64,000 nt of DNA from Omphalotus guepiniiformis (lineage: Eukaryota; Basidiomycota; Agaricomycetes; Agaricales; Omphalotaceae). Below the pieces are notes generated by a model. The model saw only the letters and a program-made list of their open reading frames with translations. It made no database searches and was not told the DNA's origin. Each line of letters opens with the position of its first letter. The stretch's first letter is position 1. Below, piece after piece: positions 23,467-34,844 of the stretch. The stretch covers positions 310,001-374,000 of the forward strand of contig JAQOOI010000069.1 in NCBI GenBank assembly GCA_028554645.1, written 5' to 3'. The translations under genes and the position numbers were made by a program.

Positions 23467-24830
23467 ATGCCTAAAGCTAAAGATCAATCGTAAGTCCATC
23501 TTCCTTCTTCAAAGTCAACAACACGGCTCACGAACAAACGAAAGACGCGACAGTCCTTCTGCTTCTCACTCCCACTCCCACTCCCTTCCCAACTATCATC
23601 GTTCCCGACCACAATTCCCAACATCACACACGACATTGACGTACGAGGCCGAAAACGCGGTCGCGGGTCACTCGGACTCCAACGATGAGACGCGTCAACA
23701 GGTCCTTCGACCCAATACTCGTGACTTGAAGGGACTGGGTTATGCAATGCGGAGTTAAAGATCAAAAGGTCTTTCACTAAGCATTACCACACGCATTTCC
23801 CTTCGAGGCAACACTGTCCGCATTGCGACTCGAGGCAGTCCTGGGCGGCGAGGGGAGACTCGCTGAAGCGACATATACATGCTCAACATATATGTCCTTT
23901 CTGTGGGGTAATAGCAGAGGGAGATTCATTGAAGGCACACACCGATGCTGAGCATCCGGAAAAGGTGGGCTCAGGAGTCGGATGGTGAGTGGGGTGTTGC
24001 GAAGACGAAGAGGAGGTACCGGAAGGGGAAGGGGGAAGGTTAGCGAGGTTGTGGTTGATGCGGTGGATCTTAACAACGCTCAAGGGGCAGGAGTACTGGA
24101 GAGTGTGCCTTCGAGGGGTCGAGCCGGGTGTGGGATTGACTGAGTTCCCGCACTGTGAGGCGGTACTTAAAGGAAGAAGGTGGTGAATTCGTTGAAGCAG
24201 CATATCAACACTCAACATCCGGAAAAAAACGTGGGCCCTCCCCCCTACACTCAACATTTCCTCGTTCCAAATCCAAATCGGGAGTACTATATACCAAACC
24301 CTCAGGATCATCAGGGTTTACGACGTGCCGAAATCGGTCCTCACGCGCATGGCGAACCCCTCGCCAGTAGAATCCCCCTCCGGAACTCCCGTGGTCCTCA
24401 GCCACCCTTCGACAGCCAACTCCCCCCCTCCTCCATGCCAGCCATCAGTGGGTGGTTCTCAATCACCTTCGATCACCCCTCCCGACCACTTCGACGAGAT
24501 ATCAACCGTAACCGCAGCCAATCTCGTCAAGTGGCCCGAGCCAGCAGATTTCAGATTTCAAGTGTCTCCAGTGCAAATTCGCAAACCCCCGCAAACGCTT
24601 CTGTTCTCTGGGCAGGGAGGACGGCGAGGGGGGGTGTTTCGAAGGGAAGAAGAAGAAGCACCTGAGAGGAGGCTCTGGCCTTCAGCTCCAGATGCCTGCG
24701 TAGCTGTAGATTCCGCGTTGCAGGCGGAACTCGGTGTGGCTAGGCTACTCAAGCTGAAGCTGAAGTGCAATCGGATGCTCGGATGCGCAGAACGACCTCG
24801 ACCTCCGGACCCCAACAGCCTGAGGTAGTG
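23467..24830 (+). pseudogene. C2H2 zinc-finger locus, array copy 3 (disorganised)
   Basis: Exon 1 is 23467-23489 (MPKAKDQS), exon 2 starts at 23554 and stops at 23758 after LKGLGYAMRS. In the next frame a good two-finger block follows (about 23.75-23.96 kb): CPHC-x15-HIHAQH and CPFC-x14-HTDAEH. A further finger-like remnant is at 24.14-24.23 kb (SLKQHINTQHPEK), followed by YYIPNPQDHQ, which resembles YYIPYPQDQ of copy 1, and by FKCLQCKF in a third frame near 24.56 kb. Either several very short introns join these pieces or the locus is broken by frameshifts. I favour a decayed gene, but cDNA would be needed for the true structure. Confidence 0.5.
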
Positions 24831-26141
24831 GCGTGCGACCCCCGACTTCTTCTACGCCCGAACAACGAAGGGGTACCAGTAAGCGTCAAACCAGCGAGTA
24901 TTGGGCCTAGCTTTGAACCGGAGACGAAGAACTGAGCGCTCAAGAAGCAGTGCACAGTGTCAGACAGTTGAGAATAACGATGCATGCGCAAATGCACTTG
25001 GGGCATGAACAGTTGCCTTTACACCGACTAACCGCGACGGACGGCACTCCCATTTCATCCGGTTTTTCATCATCATCTTCTGCTGCTCAAAACGCAGCAT
25101 CCTTTGCCACGCGCGGTCTTTGGTCTTTGTCTTTCGGGTCTTTCGGAGGGTGAGGTGAGGTGTTGGGGACTATGGGATGATGGCGAAATGGATAAATTGG
25201 ATTAAATCTCATTATTACTGATTACTATAGACCACTCATTAGATACTCAGGCTCTCGTTTACTTTTGACAAATGGACCTTCGTACCTGGTTTACTATTGA
25301 ACTATATGCACGTATTATATGCACGTTGCAGATGGTAGTGTATCGGATTATTATACGCGTTATGTATCTGTATCTGTAGAAAGGTCTGCAATAGCATTAG
25401 TTAGTAGTAATTAGTAGCTTAATTGAACGAGTTAACGAACCCTTAGATGACTCCGAGTCCTCGGAATCGTTGTGTGAGTGAGTGCGTGAAGGATGGGTTG
25501 AAAGAACACTATGTATCGAGAACATGAGAATGTGAGCTGAAAGTCTTTCATAGAACAATACGATACATACCCTATCGTGATCGCCCATCCAATCCACGTC
25601 TCTATACCTCCACCCTCCACGCGACCCTACCCATGTAAATGCATTTTGTAACGAGTGTGCTTGAGAACTCAAGGAATGAAGTGAGAAGGAGAGTGGTAGA
25701 CGAATCCCTGATCTCACCGGACAACTGCTGCTGCAGCGTCCGGTGAGACAGGTCGCGCATCTCAACAAAGGATAGGATAAAGAAGAGGAATGGGATAAAG
25801 AAGACAGACTTGGAAGTGGCTGACTTACGCTAACTATATAGCTCAGGTACCGTATCACATGATAAAAACTTAGAACTTGCCTCGTTTTGACGAATATAAA
25901 GGACTCTTTGACAGAAGGATAAAGGAAGAGGTATGTGATATCTTCGGAATTTGGAGTAAGCCTCGAAGAACACCTATTGCAAGGTGAAGGTTCTACTTGA
26001 TAAACATCGCAGATACCTCCTCGATTGGGTTTGAGGGTTACATGAACACTGAACACTACCAGTACTAGCTATATTTTCCGAGTCTGCAAGAAAAACACGA
26101 AAGAAAACAGGCATATAAAATCTCTCCTTCCCAACTTGACC
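24831..26141. other. Intergenic, with array flank repeat copy 3
   Basis: About 25.33-25.76 kb matches the flank repeats at 16.51 and 19.13 kb. CTCACCGGAC and GTCCGGTGAG near 25.71-25.75 kb form a small stem. The rest, including the 3' UTR side of the F-box gene at 26.1 kb, shows no gene. Confidence 0.5.
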
Positions 26142-27569
26142 TCACGGACTCGTCGGATAAACACCAAACCGCAAAAAGTATTCCCGACCGATAGTTACAC
26201 AATCGAAATAAGGCTTCAACAACCCACGCTCATAACATAGCGGTAAGCTCTTCTTAAGCATCTCTAGTCTTTCAGCTATCCTAGCATGCGGAAGTGTCCC
26301 TCGACGAGGGAAACCAGGTACCTTGTCCCCGTCTATCGTAATTCTCAACGAAGAGAACCCTGCAATGTCCTCCCCATTGTCACTCTGGTTGTCGGTAGCT
26401 AAAGTTGTCGGGAGGTCGAGGTCCTCTGGCTGAAAGCTTAAGGCTTCTTTGGGCGGCCTGAATGTAAGCTCGCGGAGAGAGGAGAAGTAGGGTTTTTGGA
26501 GGATGGTGTCACAGGTTGACCAGTCGGTTGGTGTTGTAAGGTCGGGTATTTCGAGAGATTCAAGGGTCGGGGTTGGAGTTGTTTGAGTGGAAGACCAGTA
26601 ATAGTTGTGAGAAGAAGCAATGCGTTTGAGTAAAGGTATCACTAGATACTCGGGCGATATGTCCAGATCGAGGTGGCACAGGCAGGGGTTACAGGAGAAA
26701 TTGATGTGTGTGAGGTAATCGTCTTCGAGAGAACAAGTATAAGCCAGTGTATGTTATGTAGAGTAATAAACCTCACCGAGGGGTTCATGATCATCTGCAT
26801 CAATGAATGCACCAAACGTGACACTTTCCAAAGACCTGGCTTCGTGTAGCAGACTACCAATTGTGGGGAAGACCAAAGGAGACTCATCATCATCGATGGC
26901 AATGGGACCAAGGATGCACGTAAAACGATGCAGCGTTGGGCCGTATGGTACAAGCTGGTCAAAAATTTCACGTTTGTGTTCCATATAATTTATGGAAATC
27001 GTACGCAAATTCTTCGGGGGGGCACCGCCATCGTGGTCCGTTACCTCTGTGAATTCAGCCTCGATGTTAATCAAAACCAACTCTTGAAGCATCGGGAATG
27101 AATTAACGATCGTCCCAATATCTTCGGCGTTATCAAAGGTAACAGAACACATGTTGAGAATCGTAATGCCACGGAAGCAGTCATCACAGGGGTTTCTTTC
27201 CGTTATTAAATAGATCGCGTCCCAGTAAACCCCCACAATCCATAACTCCTTCACCGTTTCTCCCATTAAGCTATTCAGTGTTCTCCCATCCGGAGCTTCC
27301 CAATTCATGACCCATTCTAATACATACGTTCTATCATGATCAACCAATTCAAGTTTATGCACACGTCCCAGAGGGAATGTACAGAGCGGGCTCTCGCATA
27401 GAGTTAGGAAGGTACCAGTGGAAGGTGCGTCTTCTAGACGGAGATCGGAGAAGATCTGGGAGCGGGTTGCAGTAAGGAAGGAACGGGAGACGAGACTGCA
27501 CTGCAAGATGGATTCTCGGTCATGAATGAAGGATATGATGATGTGAATTAATTCCAATGGGAGGGTCAT
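26142..27569 (-). CDS. F-box protein, copy A
   Basis: Two exons on the minus strand, 27569-26777 and 26722-26142, separated by a 54-bp intron; 457 aa. The N-terminus MTLPLELIHIIISFIHD followed by CSLVSRSFLTATRSQIF is a typical fungal F-box: the substrate receptor module that docks on Skp1 in SCF ubiquitin ligases (family knowledge). The remainder has no clear leucine-rich or WD repeats; its substrate is unknown. It is a tandem, same-strand duplicate of copy B, with a 1,746-bp offset. Most of the two genes is nearly identical while both ends differ, and the C-terminal 30 residues of copy A match the copy at 53.2 kb instead. Confidence 0.88.
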
Positions 27570-27887
27570 TGTGACCGTCGGGGTTGAAAGATGGTGTCAC
27601 ACTTGTATGGGCGCTTAGATATGGTGTGGGCGCCTAAAACTAATTATGGGTAAGCGGCATGCAGCACACCCTCCACTAAGCTTGAAAGACTATGTGAGTT
27701 GACGGCGGCGTAGAGTAATTTTTCACCACCTAAGTAGAGAAGCTGGATTGAGTCTCATTGGGCGGGGCCTGGTGGCTGTGATCCTACAGACTTGGAGGTT
27801 TGCATTGGAGGTCCAAAAGATATATATTTTCTGCAAGAAAAATGCGAAAAAAAAGGGCATATAGAATCTCTCCTTCCCATCATTACC
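27570..27887. other. Spacer between F-box copies A and B
   Basis: 318 bp holding the 3' end of copy B and the promoter of copy A. The TTTCTGCAAGAAAAA segment near 27.83 kb repeats the copy A 3' flank. No gene seen. Confidence 0.5.
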
Positions 27888-29318
27888 TCACGGACTACTA
27901 GGCCGTTCACGAAACTGCAAAAAGTATTCCCCATCGATAGTAAGACACTCGAGATGTGGCTTCAACACCCCACGCTCATAACATAGCGGTAAGCTCTTCT
28001 TAAGCATCTCTAGTCTTTCAGCTATCCTAGCATGCGGAAGTGTCCCTCGACGAGGGAAACCAGGTACCTTGTCCCCGTCTATCGTAATTCTCAACGAAGA
28101 GAACCCTGCAATGTCCTCCCCATTGTCACTCTGGTTGTCGGTAGCTAAAGTTGTCGGGAGGTCGAGGTCCTCTGGCTGAAAGCTTAAGGCTTCTTTGGGC
28201 GGCCTGAATGTAAGCTCGCGGAGAGAGGAGAAGTAGGGTTTTTGGAGGATGGTGTCACAGGTTGACCAGTCGGTTGGTGTTGTAAGGTCGGGTATTTCGA
28301 GAGATTCAAGGGTCGGGGTTGGAGTTGTTTGAGTGGAAGACCAGTAATAGTTGTGAGAAGAAGCAATGCGTTTGAGTAAAGGTATCACTAGATACTCGGG
28401 CGATATGTCCAGATCGAGGTGGCACAGGCAGGGGTTACAGGAGAAATTGATGTGTGTGAGGTAATCGTCTTTGAGAGAACAAGTATAAGCCAGTGTATGT
28501 TATGTAGAGTAATAAACCTCACCGAGGGGTTCATGATCATCTGCATCAATGAACACACCAAACATGACACTTTCCAAAGACCTGGCTTCGCGTAGCAGAC
28601 TACCAATTGCGGGGAAGACCAAAGGAGACTCATCGTCATCGATGGCAATGGGACCAAGGATGCACGTAAAACGATGCAGCGTTGGGCCGTATGGTACAAG
28701 CTGGTCAAAAATTTCACGTTTGTGTTCCATATAATTTATGGAAATCGTACGCAAATTCTTCGGGGGGGCACCGCCATCGTGGTCCGTTACCTCTGTGAAT
28801 TCAGCCTCGATGTTAATCAAAACCAACTCTTGAAGCATCGGGAATGAATTAACGATCGTCCCAATATCTTCGGCGTTATCAAAGGTAACAGAACACATGT
28901 TGAGAATCGTAATGCCACGGAAGCAGTCATCACAGGGGTTTCTTTCCGTTATTAAATAGATCGCGTCCCAGTAAACCCCCACAATCCATAACTCCTTCAC
29001 CGTTTCTCCCATTAAGCTATTCAGTGTTCTCCCATCCGGAGCTTCCCAATTCATGACCCATTCTAATACATACGTTCTATCATGATCAACCAATTCAAGT
29101 TTATGCACACGTCCCAGAGGGAATGTACAGAGCGGGCTCTCGCATAGAGTTAGGAAGGTACCAGTGGAAGGTGCGTCTTCTAGACGGAGATCGGAGAAGA
29201 TCTGGGAGCGGGTTGCAGTAAGGAAGGAATATGAGACGAGGCTGCACTCGAGAAGGGTTTCTCTGTCATGAACGAAAGATATAATGTACTGGATTAGTTC
29301 GAATGGGAGGGTTTTCAT
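27888..29318 (-). CDS. F-box protein, copy B
   Basis: Exons 29318-28523 and 28468-27888 on the minus strand; 458 aa in frame. The start chosen is MKTLPFELIQYIISFVHD, aligned with copy A and the 53.2-kb copy. An upstream in-frame ATG (around 29.38 kb) exists but lies in the shared divergent promoter. The F-box is intact. Nucleotides 27970-29229 are almost identical to 26224-27483 of copy A, including the intron, whereas the first 30 codons and the last 30 codons differ clearly. The gene is head-to-head with a truncated ABC transporter gene. Confidence 0.88.
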
Positions 29319-29497
29319 GACAGTGCCTTTTTCACCGCTTACATAATGTAAGAGCGGTGCGTTGCTTGGGGATGACATACGTGGGAAACGAGTCAAAGAC
29401 CCAGCAGCCCTTCCCAAACGCGCACCTCAGACTTCAAGTTCTCGACATATCCCAGCAGGGGAGAGTCGACCATCATATATCATATCTTATGTTCGAA
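29319..29497. promoter_or_regulatory. Bidirectional promoter, F-box B / ABC fragment
   Basis: 179 bp separate the divergent starts of the F-box gene (29318, minus) and the transporter copy (29498, plus). The same arrangement and much of the sequence recur in inverted orientation at 53031-53197. Confidence 0.6.
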
Positions 29498-32400
29498 ATG
29501 CTACCTTTTGGCATCGTATCACTCATCTTTCTCTCCTCATCCGGACTCGCACATGCTTCAGCTAGAGGCCGAAACACTTCGTGGCCAAAAGCGCAGTCTT
29601 TGAACAGCTACGAGCTTTCCGTAAGCAATGTTTCTTTACTCTTCGGATGATATTATGGTTCTAATGACGATTATATCTTTTTAGGAACTTTCACTTGCTC
29701 GACCTGGAGGTAAGTCTATCAGCGCTCGGAGCTGGACTAGGTTCAACACTGAACGTTTCGTTCGTTGGTTACAGATAAATGTCCTCCATGTTTCAATTGC
29801 ATGTTACCGGCGTTCACTTGCGGACAGTATGGTGATTGTGATCCACATGATGGACAATGTAAATGTCCTCCGGGATGGAGTGGAATCGACTGTCTGACAC
29901 CGCGTACGTGTTGTCTCGGACGTCATGTTTCGGAGCTAATACATGCCATTCGTTTTAGAGTGCGGCTCGTTGGCGGATGGGGATCAGCGTAGACCTAGAG
30001 AAGATGGAAGGAGTTGTGAATGTTCTGAAGGTTGGGGAGGGATTAATTGTAATGGTATGCCTGATACACATCTTGGAAGAAGGTTCACTACTGACGATGA
30101 TTGATGTGTGTAATGTCTGCAAAACGGACCAGGCTTGCATAGGTTTTCCATTACACGGCGCTCCCGATTCTTTCGATGAGGACGCTCAAGACATGACTTG
30201 TTACAATGGCGGTGAAACTGTATTCAACAACCACCAGATGTGTAATGTGACGAGTACACCCTTTCCTCTCTTCCCTATATACCCCCGCCTATTTACACTA
30301 ACGCAATACTCCTAGACCGGAAGATTTTGGATCAAGTTGGTAACAATCGACCTGTACAGGTTACGTTCAGCTGTGACAAGAACGCGAGTGCATGTTCCTT
30401 CCAATTCTGGGTGGACGAAGTTGAGTCGTTCTACTGCGGTCTGGATGAATGTACATCGAGAAATGTACCTGGATATGATTTCAATACTACCAAGTATGAA
30501 TGTGGGAAGCTCAAGTGTAAATGTGTACCAGGAAGGTTTATTTGTGGGGAAGATGGTAGCGTTGATATGTCCATGAATACTCCAAGTGAACGAGAGCACT
30601 AACGAAGGCGTTATACATAGATATTAGTGATTTCTTGACCGAGTCGATCAAAGGCCCTGCATTGTTGTAGTGACTATGAAATGAACGAGAGAGATACTCA
30701 AATGAGCACAATCCAACTCAAATCAAAATGATGTAGGGTGAGGTGTGACTGGCGTTGTCAGAGATTCCGCACAGTTAGACGCAACAATTGAACTTTGAAT
30801 CTGCAGGGTTACAGATGTCTTTATCTCAATCTGGGTGAAAAATGGCAGAGGGTATCTCAAAACACAAGATTCAGACAGAAGGTATGGGTGGTTTTCAGGG
30901 TTCAGGAGGGATTCAGGACAATCAATCTCGATGTTTAAACTCGATCCAATGGTCAGACAATGTAGGGAACAGTTTCAGATGCAGCACAGACAGTTTCAGC
31001 AGGCAGATTCAGCACAGACAGAACAGCAGTTTCAGCAAAGATTCAGTATCTCTTTCAATTTATCTGCCACAAGGGACTTTACAGAAGTTTTCACAACTGG
31101 ATATTTCTCGAACTGAACTCTAAAGAGCCAGGCTATATTTCGTCTAAGAAGGTTTTCCTGCTTTGGCTTGTAGCTTTGGGCAGTACTTGCTTAAGAAAAT
31201 CTAAATAGATACTCTGTAAGCTATATATACTAAATCATAAAATCAAACATATATCTCGAAATTAAAAGAGTAATCTGAACAGTAAATGAGTCAAAAGTAA
31301 GTAAGTATCAATTGAGCAGAGATTGGATTCTTTTTAGGTAGTTTTCTAGGTAATTTTCCAGTTAGATAGTCAAAATGTAGGAACTTTGGGTATAGATTGG
31401 TATAAAAACAGAAATATATCGCTTTGTCCGCGTTCTAGGTGTGTTAGGACGTACCCAGGGTACCTAAATAAAGGTCCAGAACCTGCAAATAGCAACCAGT
31501 ATCCTGACAGGTGACATTCTCCTCAGTGCATTGCAAATCTGGTCCCCTATAAGTTTCTCCAAAATTGGCACCTTCTCCTCTACTAGGGCAACATTAGGAG
31601 TTGTGTAGAAGCTCTAGAGCTTATCTAGACCATGCTTCATCGTTTCTATCAGCCACAGTAAGGTACAGTAACTGTTTATTTCAAGTTTTACCCCTATACA
31701 TCTCTTTTTGGTCAGATTTGTACTCAGGTTATATTTCTTGTTTAGGATAGCTCTCAGCTTCTCCTAGGACAGTATTCTATCCCATAGTTTCGTCTAAGAC
31801 CTCCAATTAGAGTGCCTTTGTCTTTCATCAAGTTCAGAGGGTTACTGAATTTCAGAGAGATACTCAGATCCAGAGAGATACTCATTTTCAGTATCTAACT
31901 CCTTCCAGCATGAGTATTGAGTATCTAACTCATTTGTGCAGATGTAACTTTTGAATCTACTTCCATTATTACACAGATTGGCATTTCATCTCAGTGACAT
32001 TATATCCACATAGTACTCAATGTACAATATTTCTCTGGTAATACAATCTTCAAGATTGCCCATATTCTCAGCATTCAATCTTATAGTGCCAACTTAGTTA
32101 GCAAGACCAGCTGGAACTTTTGATCAGTCCAAAGGACTTAGATAGTTGTTCAATTGAAGTGAAAATCCATCAACCCCTTGGATTACAGTCAACAACACTT
32201 GGTAGAGTCTCTAGTTATTAGAGGGTGGGTCTGACCAACTCAATCTGGTATGGAACATTGGACTTCCAACACATCTGGAGAGGCATAACTAGTATCTCTT
32301 TGTATAACCCATTGGTCACAGTTGCTTAGTACCAGATTCAGTACTGTAGCAAACACTACACTTAGGTATTGTGAGTACAAGTATGTTTCATGTCTTAACT

Positions 32401-32730
32401 AGCAGTCTGGGGTGACTCTAGTCCTTTATGTTCAGTTTCCAATGCTTGAACATTCCATATCTACTTCAATCTGATAGATTTCAGTACTGAAAGGCTTTTT
32501 GACGCAACATCGTTCAGCTGTAGGAGTGATAGCGGGTGTAGATTTGAAGAAGCAGCTATGAACGAATTGATCAACGACATTTTTGGTGATCCGTATATCA
32601 CGTTGGACTGTTATGGTGGTGAATGTTTGCACTTTTCACAAGTACCTGGATATGTTGTACGTCTTTCTACTTCAACATCTTAGTATCGTATTGTTAACCC
32701 ACAATTAATTCCACGGCGCCCACCTAAACT
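29498..32730 (+). pseudogene. Truncated copy of the EGF-type ABC transporter, split by an LTR
   Basis: From ATG 29498 the exons encode the same signal peptide ([16 protein letters not shown]), the cysteine-rich EGF-like region ([25 protein letters not shown]) and the extracellular part of the intact gene at 48.6-53.0 kb. At 30665 the reading frame (IKGPA) is interrupted by a 1.84-kb insertion and resumes at 32510 with the matching exon up to a donor at about 32656. Homology continues about 70 bp into the next intron and exon, whose acceptor AG has become GG, and then stops near 32.73 kb. The ATPase and membrane domains are absent, so no transporter can be made. Confidence 0.85.
30666..32509 (-). 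mobile_element. Solo LTR-like insertion A (1,844 bp)
   Basis: The element starts TGTAGTGAC and ends GACGCAACA on the plus strand, i.e. TG..CA; read on the minus strand it starts TGTTGCG, as expected of a minus-oriented LTR. Flanks TTGT(T) and TCGT(T) look like a 4-5 bp target duplication with one change. It lies inside an exon of the truncated transporter; the intact copy provides the empty site. No gag or pol frame is present. It has about 77 bp more than insertion B near 30.85 kb. Confidence 0.75.
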
Positions 32731-32734
32731 ACAC

Positions 32735-33077
32735 CTCTTTCTACTTAATCGTACCTCCGAGTCGTTGCGTGCTCCAGCATTTTGCCTTTCTTTTCCAGCG
32801 AGGACGAGGCTATCTACTCAAGTACTAGTGATTATCCAGTATCTAGTCTTGCCAGCAGAATCTGCCAAGGCCAAGGATCAGTGGGTTGAAGGCAAGAAGG
32901 AAATGAAGACAAGTGTCACTGAGAAGGGTTGCCGACGACCGTTGTCGCTCTGGGGGGAAGGGTGTTTCAAGTTGCTCAAATGGAACCAGGAAAACAGTAT
33001 GTTGTCGGCTTTGTGTTCAGGTTAGCATTTACCCAAGACTCTACCATAGTTAGGTCCACGATTTCCATCGTTTCCGC
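32735..33077. other. Duplicated intergenic segment
   Basis: The stretch from about 32.82 kb (CTAGTCTTGCCAG, GATCAGTGGGTTGAAGG, TTAGCATTTACCCAAGA) recurs inverted at 59.38-59.56 kb. It differs mainly by about 90 extra bp here. No gene recognised. Confidence 0.55.
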
Positions 33078-34844
33078 TGTAGTGACTATGAAATGAACGA
33101 GAGAGATACTCAAATGAGCACAATCCAACTCAAATCAAAATGATGTAGGGTGAGGTGTGACTGGCGTTGTCAGAGATTCCGCACAGTTAGACGCAACAAT
33201 TGAACTTCGAATCTGCAGGGTTACAGATGTCTTTATCTCAATCTGGGTGAAAAATGGCAGAGGGTATGTTTAAACTCGATCCAATGGTCAGACAATGCAG
33301 GGAACAGTTTCAGATGCAGCACAGACAGTTTCAGCAGGCAGATTCAGCACAGACAGAACAGCAGTTTCAGCAAAGATTCAGTATCTCTTTCAATTTATCT
33401 GCCACAAGGGACTTTATAGAAGTTTTCACAACTGGATATTTCTCAAACTGAACTCTAAAGAGCCAGGCTATATTCCGTCTAAGAAGGGTTTCCTGCTTTG
33501 GCTTGTAGCTTTGGGCAGTACTTGCTTAAGAAAATCTAAATAGATACTCTGTAAGCTATATATACTAAATCATAAAATCAAACATATATCTCGAAATTAA
33601 AAGAGTAATCTGAACAGTAAATGAGTCAAAAGTAAGTAAGTATCAATTGAGCAGAGATTGGATTCTTTTTAGGTAGTTTTCTAGGTAATTTTCCAGTTAG
33701 ATAGTCAAAAGTAGGAACTTTGGGTATAGATTGGTATAAAAACAGAAATATATCGCTTTGTCCGCGTTCCAGGTGTGTTAGGGCGTACCCAGGGTATCTA
33801 AATAAAGGTCCAGAACATGTAAATAGCAACCAGTATCCTGACAGGTGACATTCTCCTTAGTGCATTGCAAATCTGGTCCCCTATAAGTTTCTCCAAAATT
33901 GGCACATTCTCCTCTACTAGGGCAGCATTAGGAGTTGTGTAGAAGCTCTAGAGCTTATCTAGACCATGCTTCATCGTTTCTATCAGCCACAGTAAGGTAC
34001 AGTAACTGTTTATTTCAAGTTTTACCCCTATACATCTCTTTTTGGTCAGATTTGTACTCAGGTTATATTTCTTGTTTAGGATAGCTCTCAGCTTCTCCTA
34101 GGACAGTATTCTATCCCATAGTTTCGTCTAAGACCTCCAATTAGAGTGCCTTTGCCTTTCATCAAGTTCAGAGGGTTACTGAATTTCAGAGAGATACTCA
34201 GATCCAGAGAGATACTCATTCTCAGTATCTAACTCCTTCCATCAGAAGTATTGAGTATCTAACTCATTTGTGCAGATGCAACTTTTGAATCTACTTCCAT
34301 TATTACACAGATTGGCAGTTTCTCTTAGTGACATTATGTTCACATAGTACTCAATGTACAAATATTTCTCTGGTAATACAATCTTCAAGATTGCCCATAT
34401 TCTCAGCATTCAATCTTATAGTGCCAACTTAGTTAGCAAGACCAGCTGGAACTTTTGATCAGTCCAAAGGACTTAGATAGTTGTTCAATTGAAGTGAAAA
34501 TCCATCAACCCCTTGGATTACAGTCAACAACACTTGGTAGAGTCTCTAGTTATTAAAGGGTGGATCTGACCAACTCAATCTGGCATGGAACATTGGAATT
34601 TCAACACATCTGGAGAGGCATAACTAGTATCTCTTTGTATAACCCATTGGTCACAGTTGCTTAGCACCAGATCTAGTACTGTAGCAAACACTACACTTAG
34701 GTATTGTGAGTACAAGTATGTTTCATGTCTTAACTAGCAGTCTGGGGTGACTCTAGTCCTTTATGTTCAGTTTTCAATGCTTGAACATTCCATATTTACT
34801 TCAATCTGATAGATTTCAGTACTGAAAGGCTTTTTGACGCAACA
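33078..34844 (-). mobile_element. Solo LTR-like insertion B (1,767 bp)
   Basis: Near-identical to insertion A, with the same ends. It is flanked by CCGC on both sides (CCGCT if the shared T is counted). The inverted paralogous site near 59.38 kb reads TTTTCCGCTTCAACG without the element, a clean empty site. No coding capacity is seen. Confidence 0.8.

Noticed and set aside
24180..24828. Two long overlapping open frames as independent proline-rich proteins
   Set aside because: Finger-like and YYIP-type remnants shared with zinc-finger copy 1 switch between frames here, so they are better read as parts of one disorganised locus.
29318..29417. An upstream start extending F-box copy B by about 33 residues
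   Set aside because: It would occupy the divergent promoter, is not matched in copy A, and the F-box itself begins at the chosen start.
30835..33451. Short Gln-rich open frames inside insertions A and B as genes
   Set aside because: They lie within LTR-like sequence, one differs by the 77-bp indel, and no known domain is present.
30666..34844. Insertions A and B as the two LTRs of one retrotransposon
   Set aside because: The sequence between them is duplicated host DNA, and each has its own target duplication and its own empty site.
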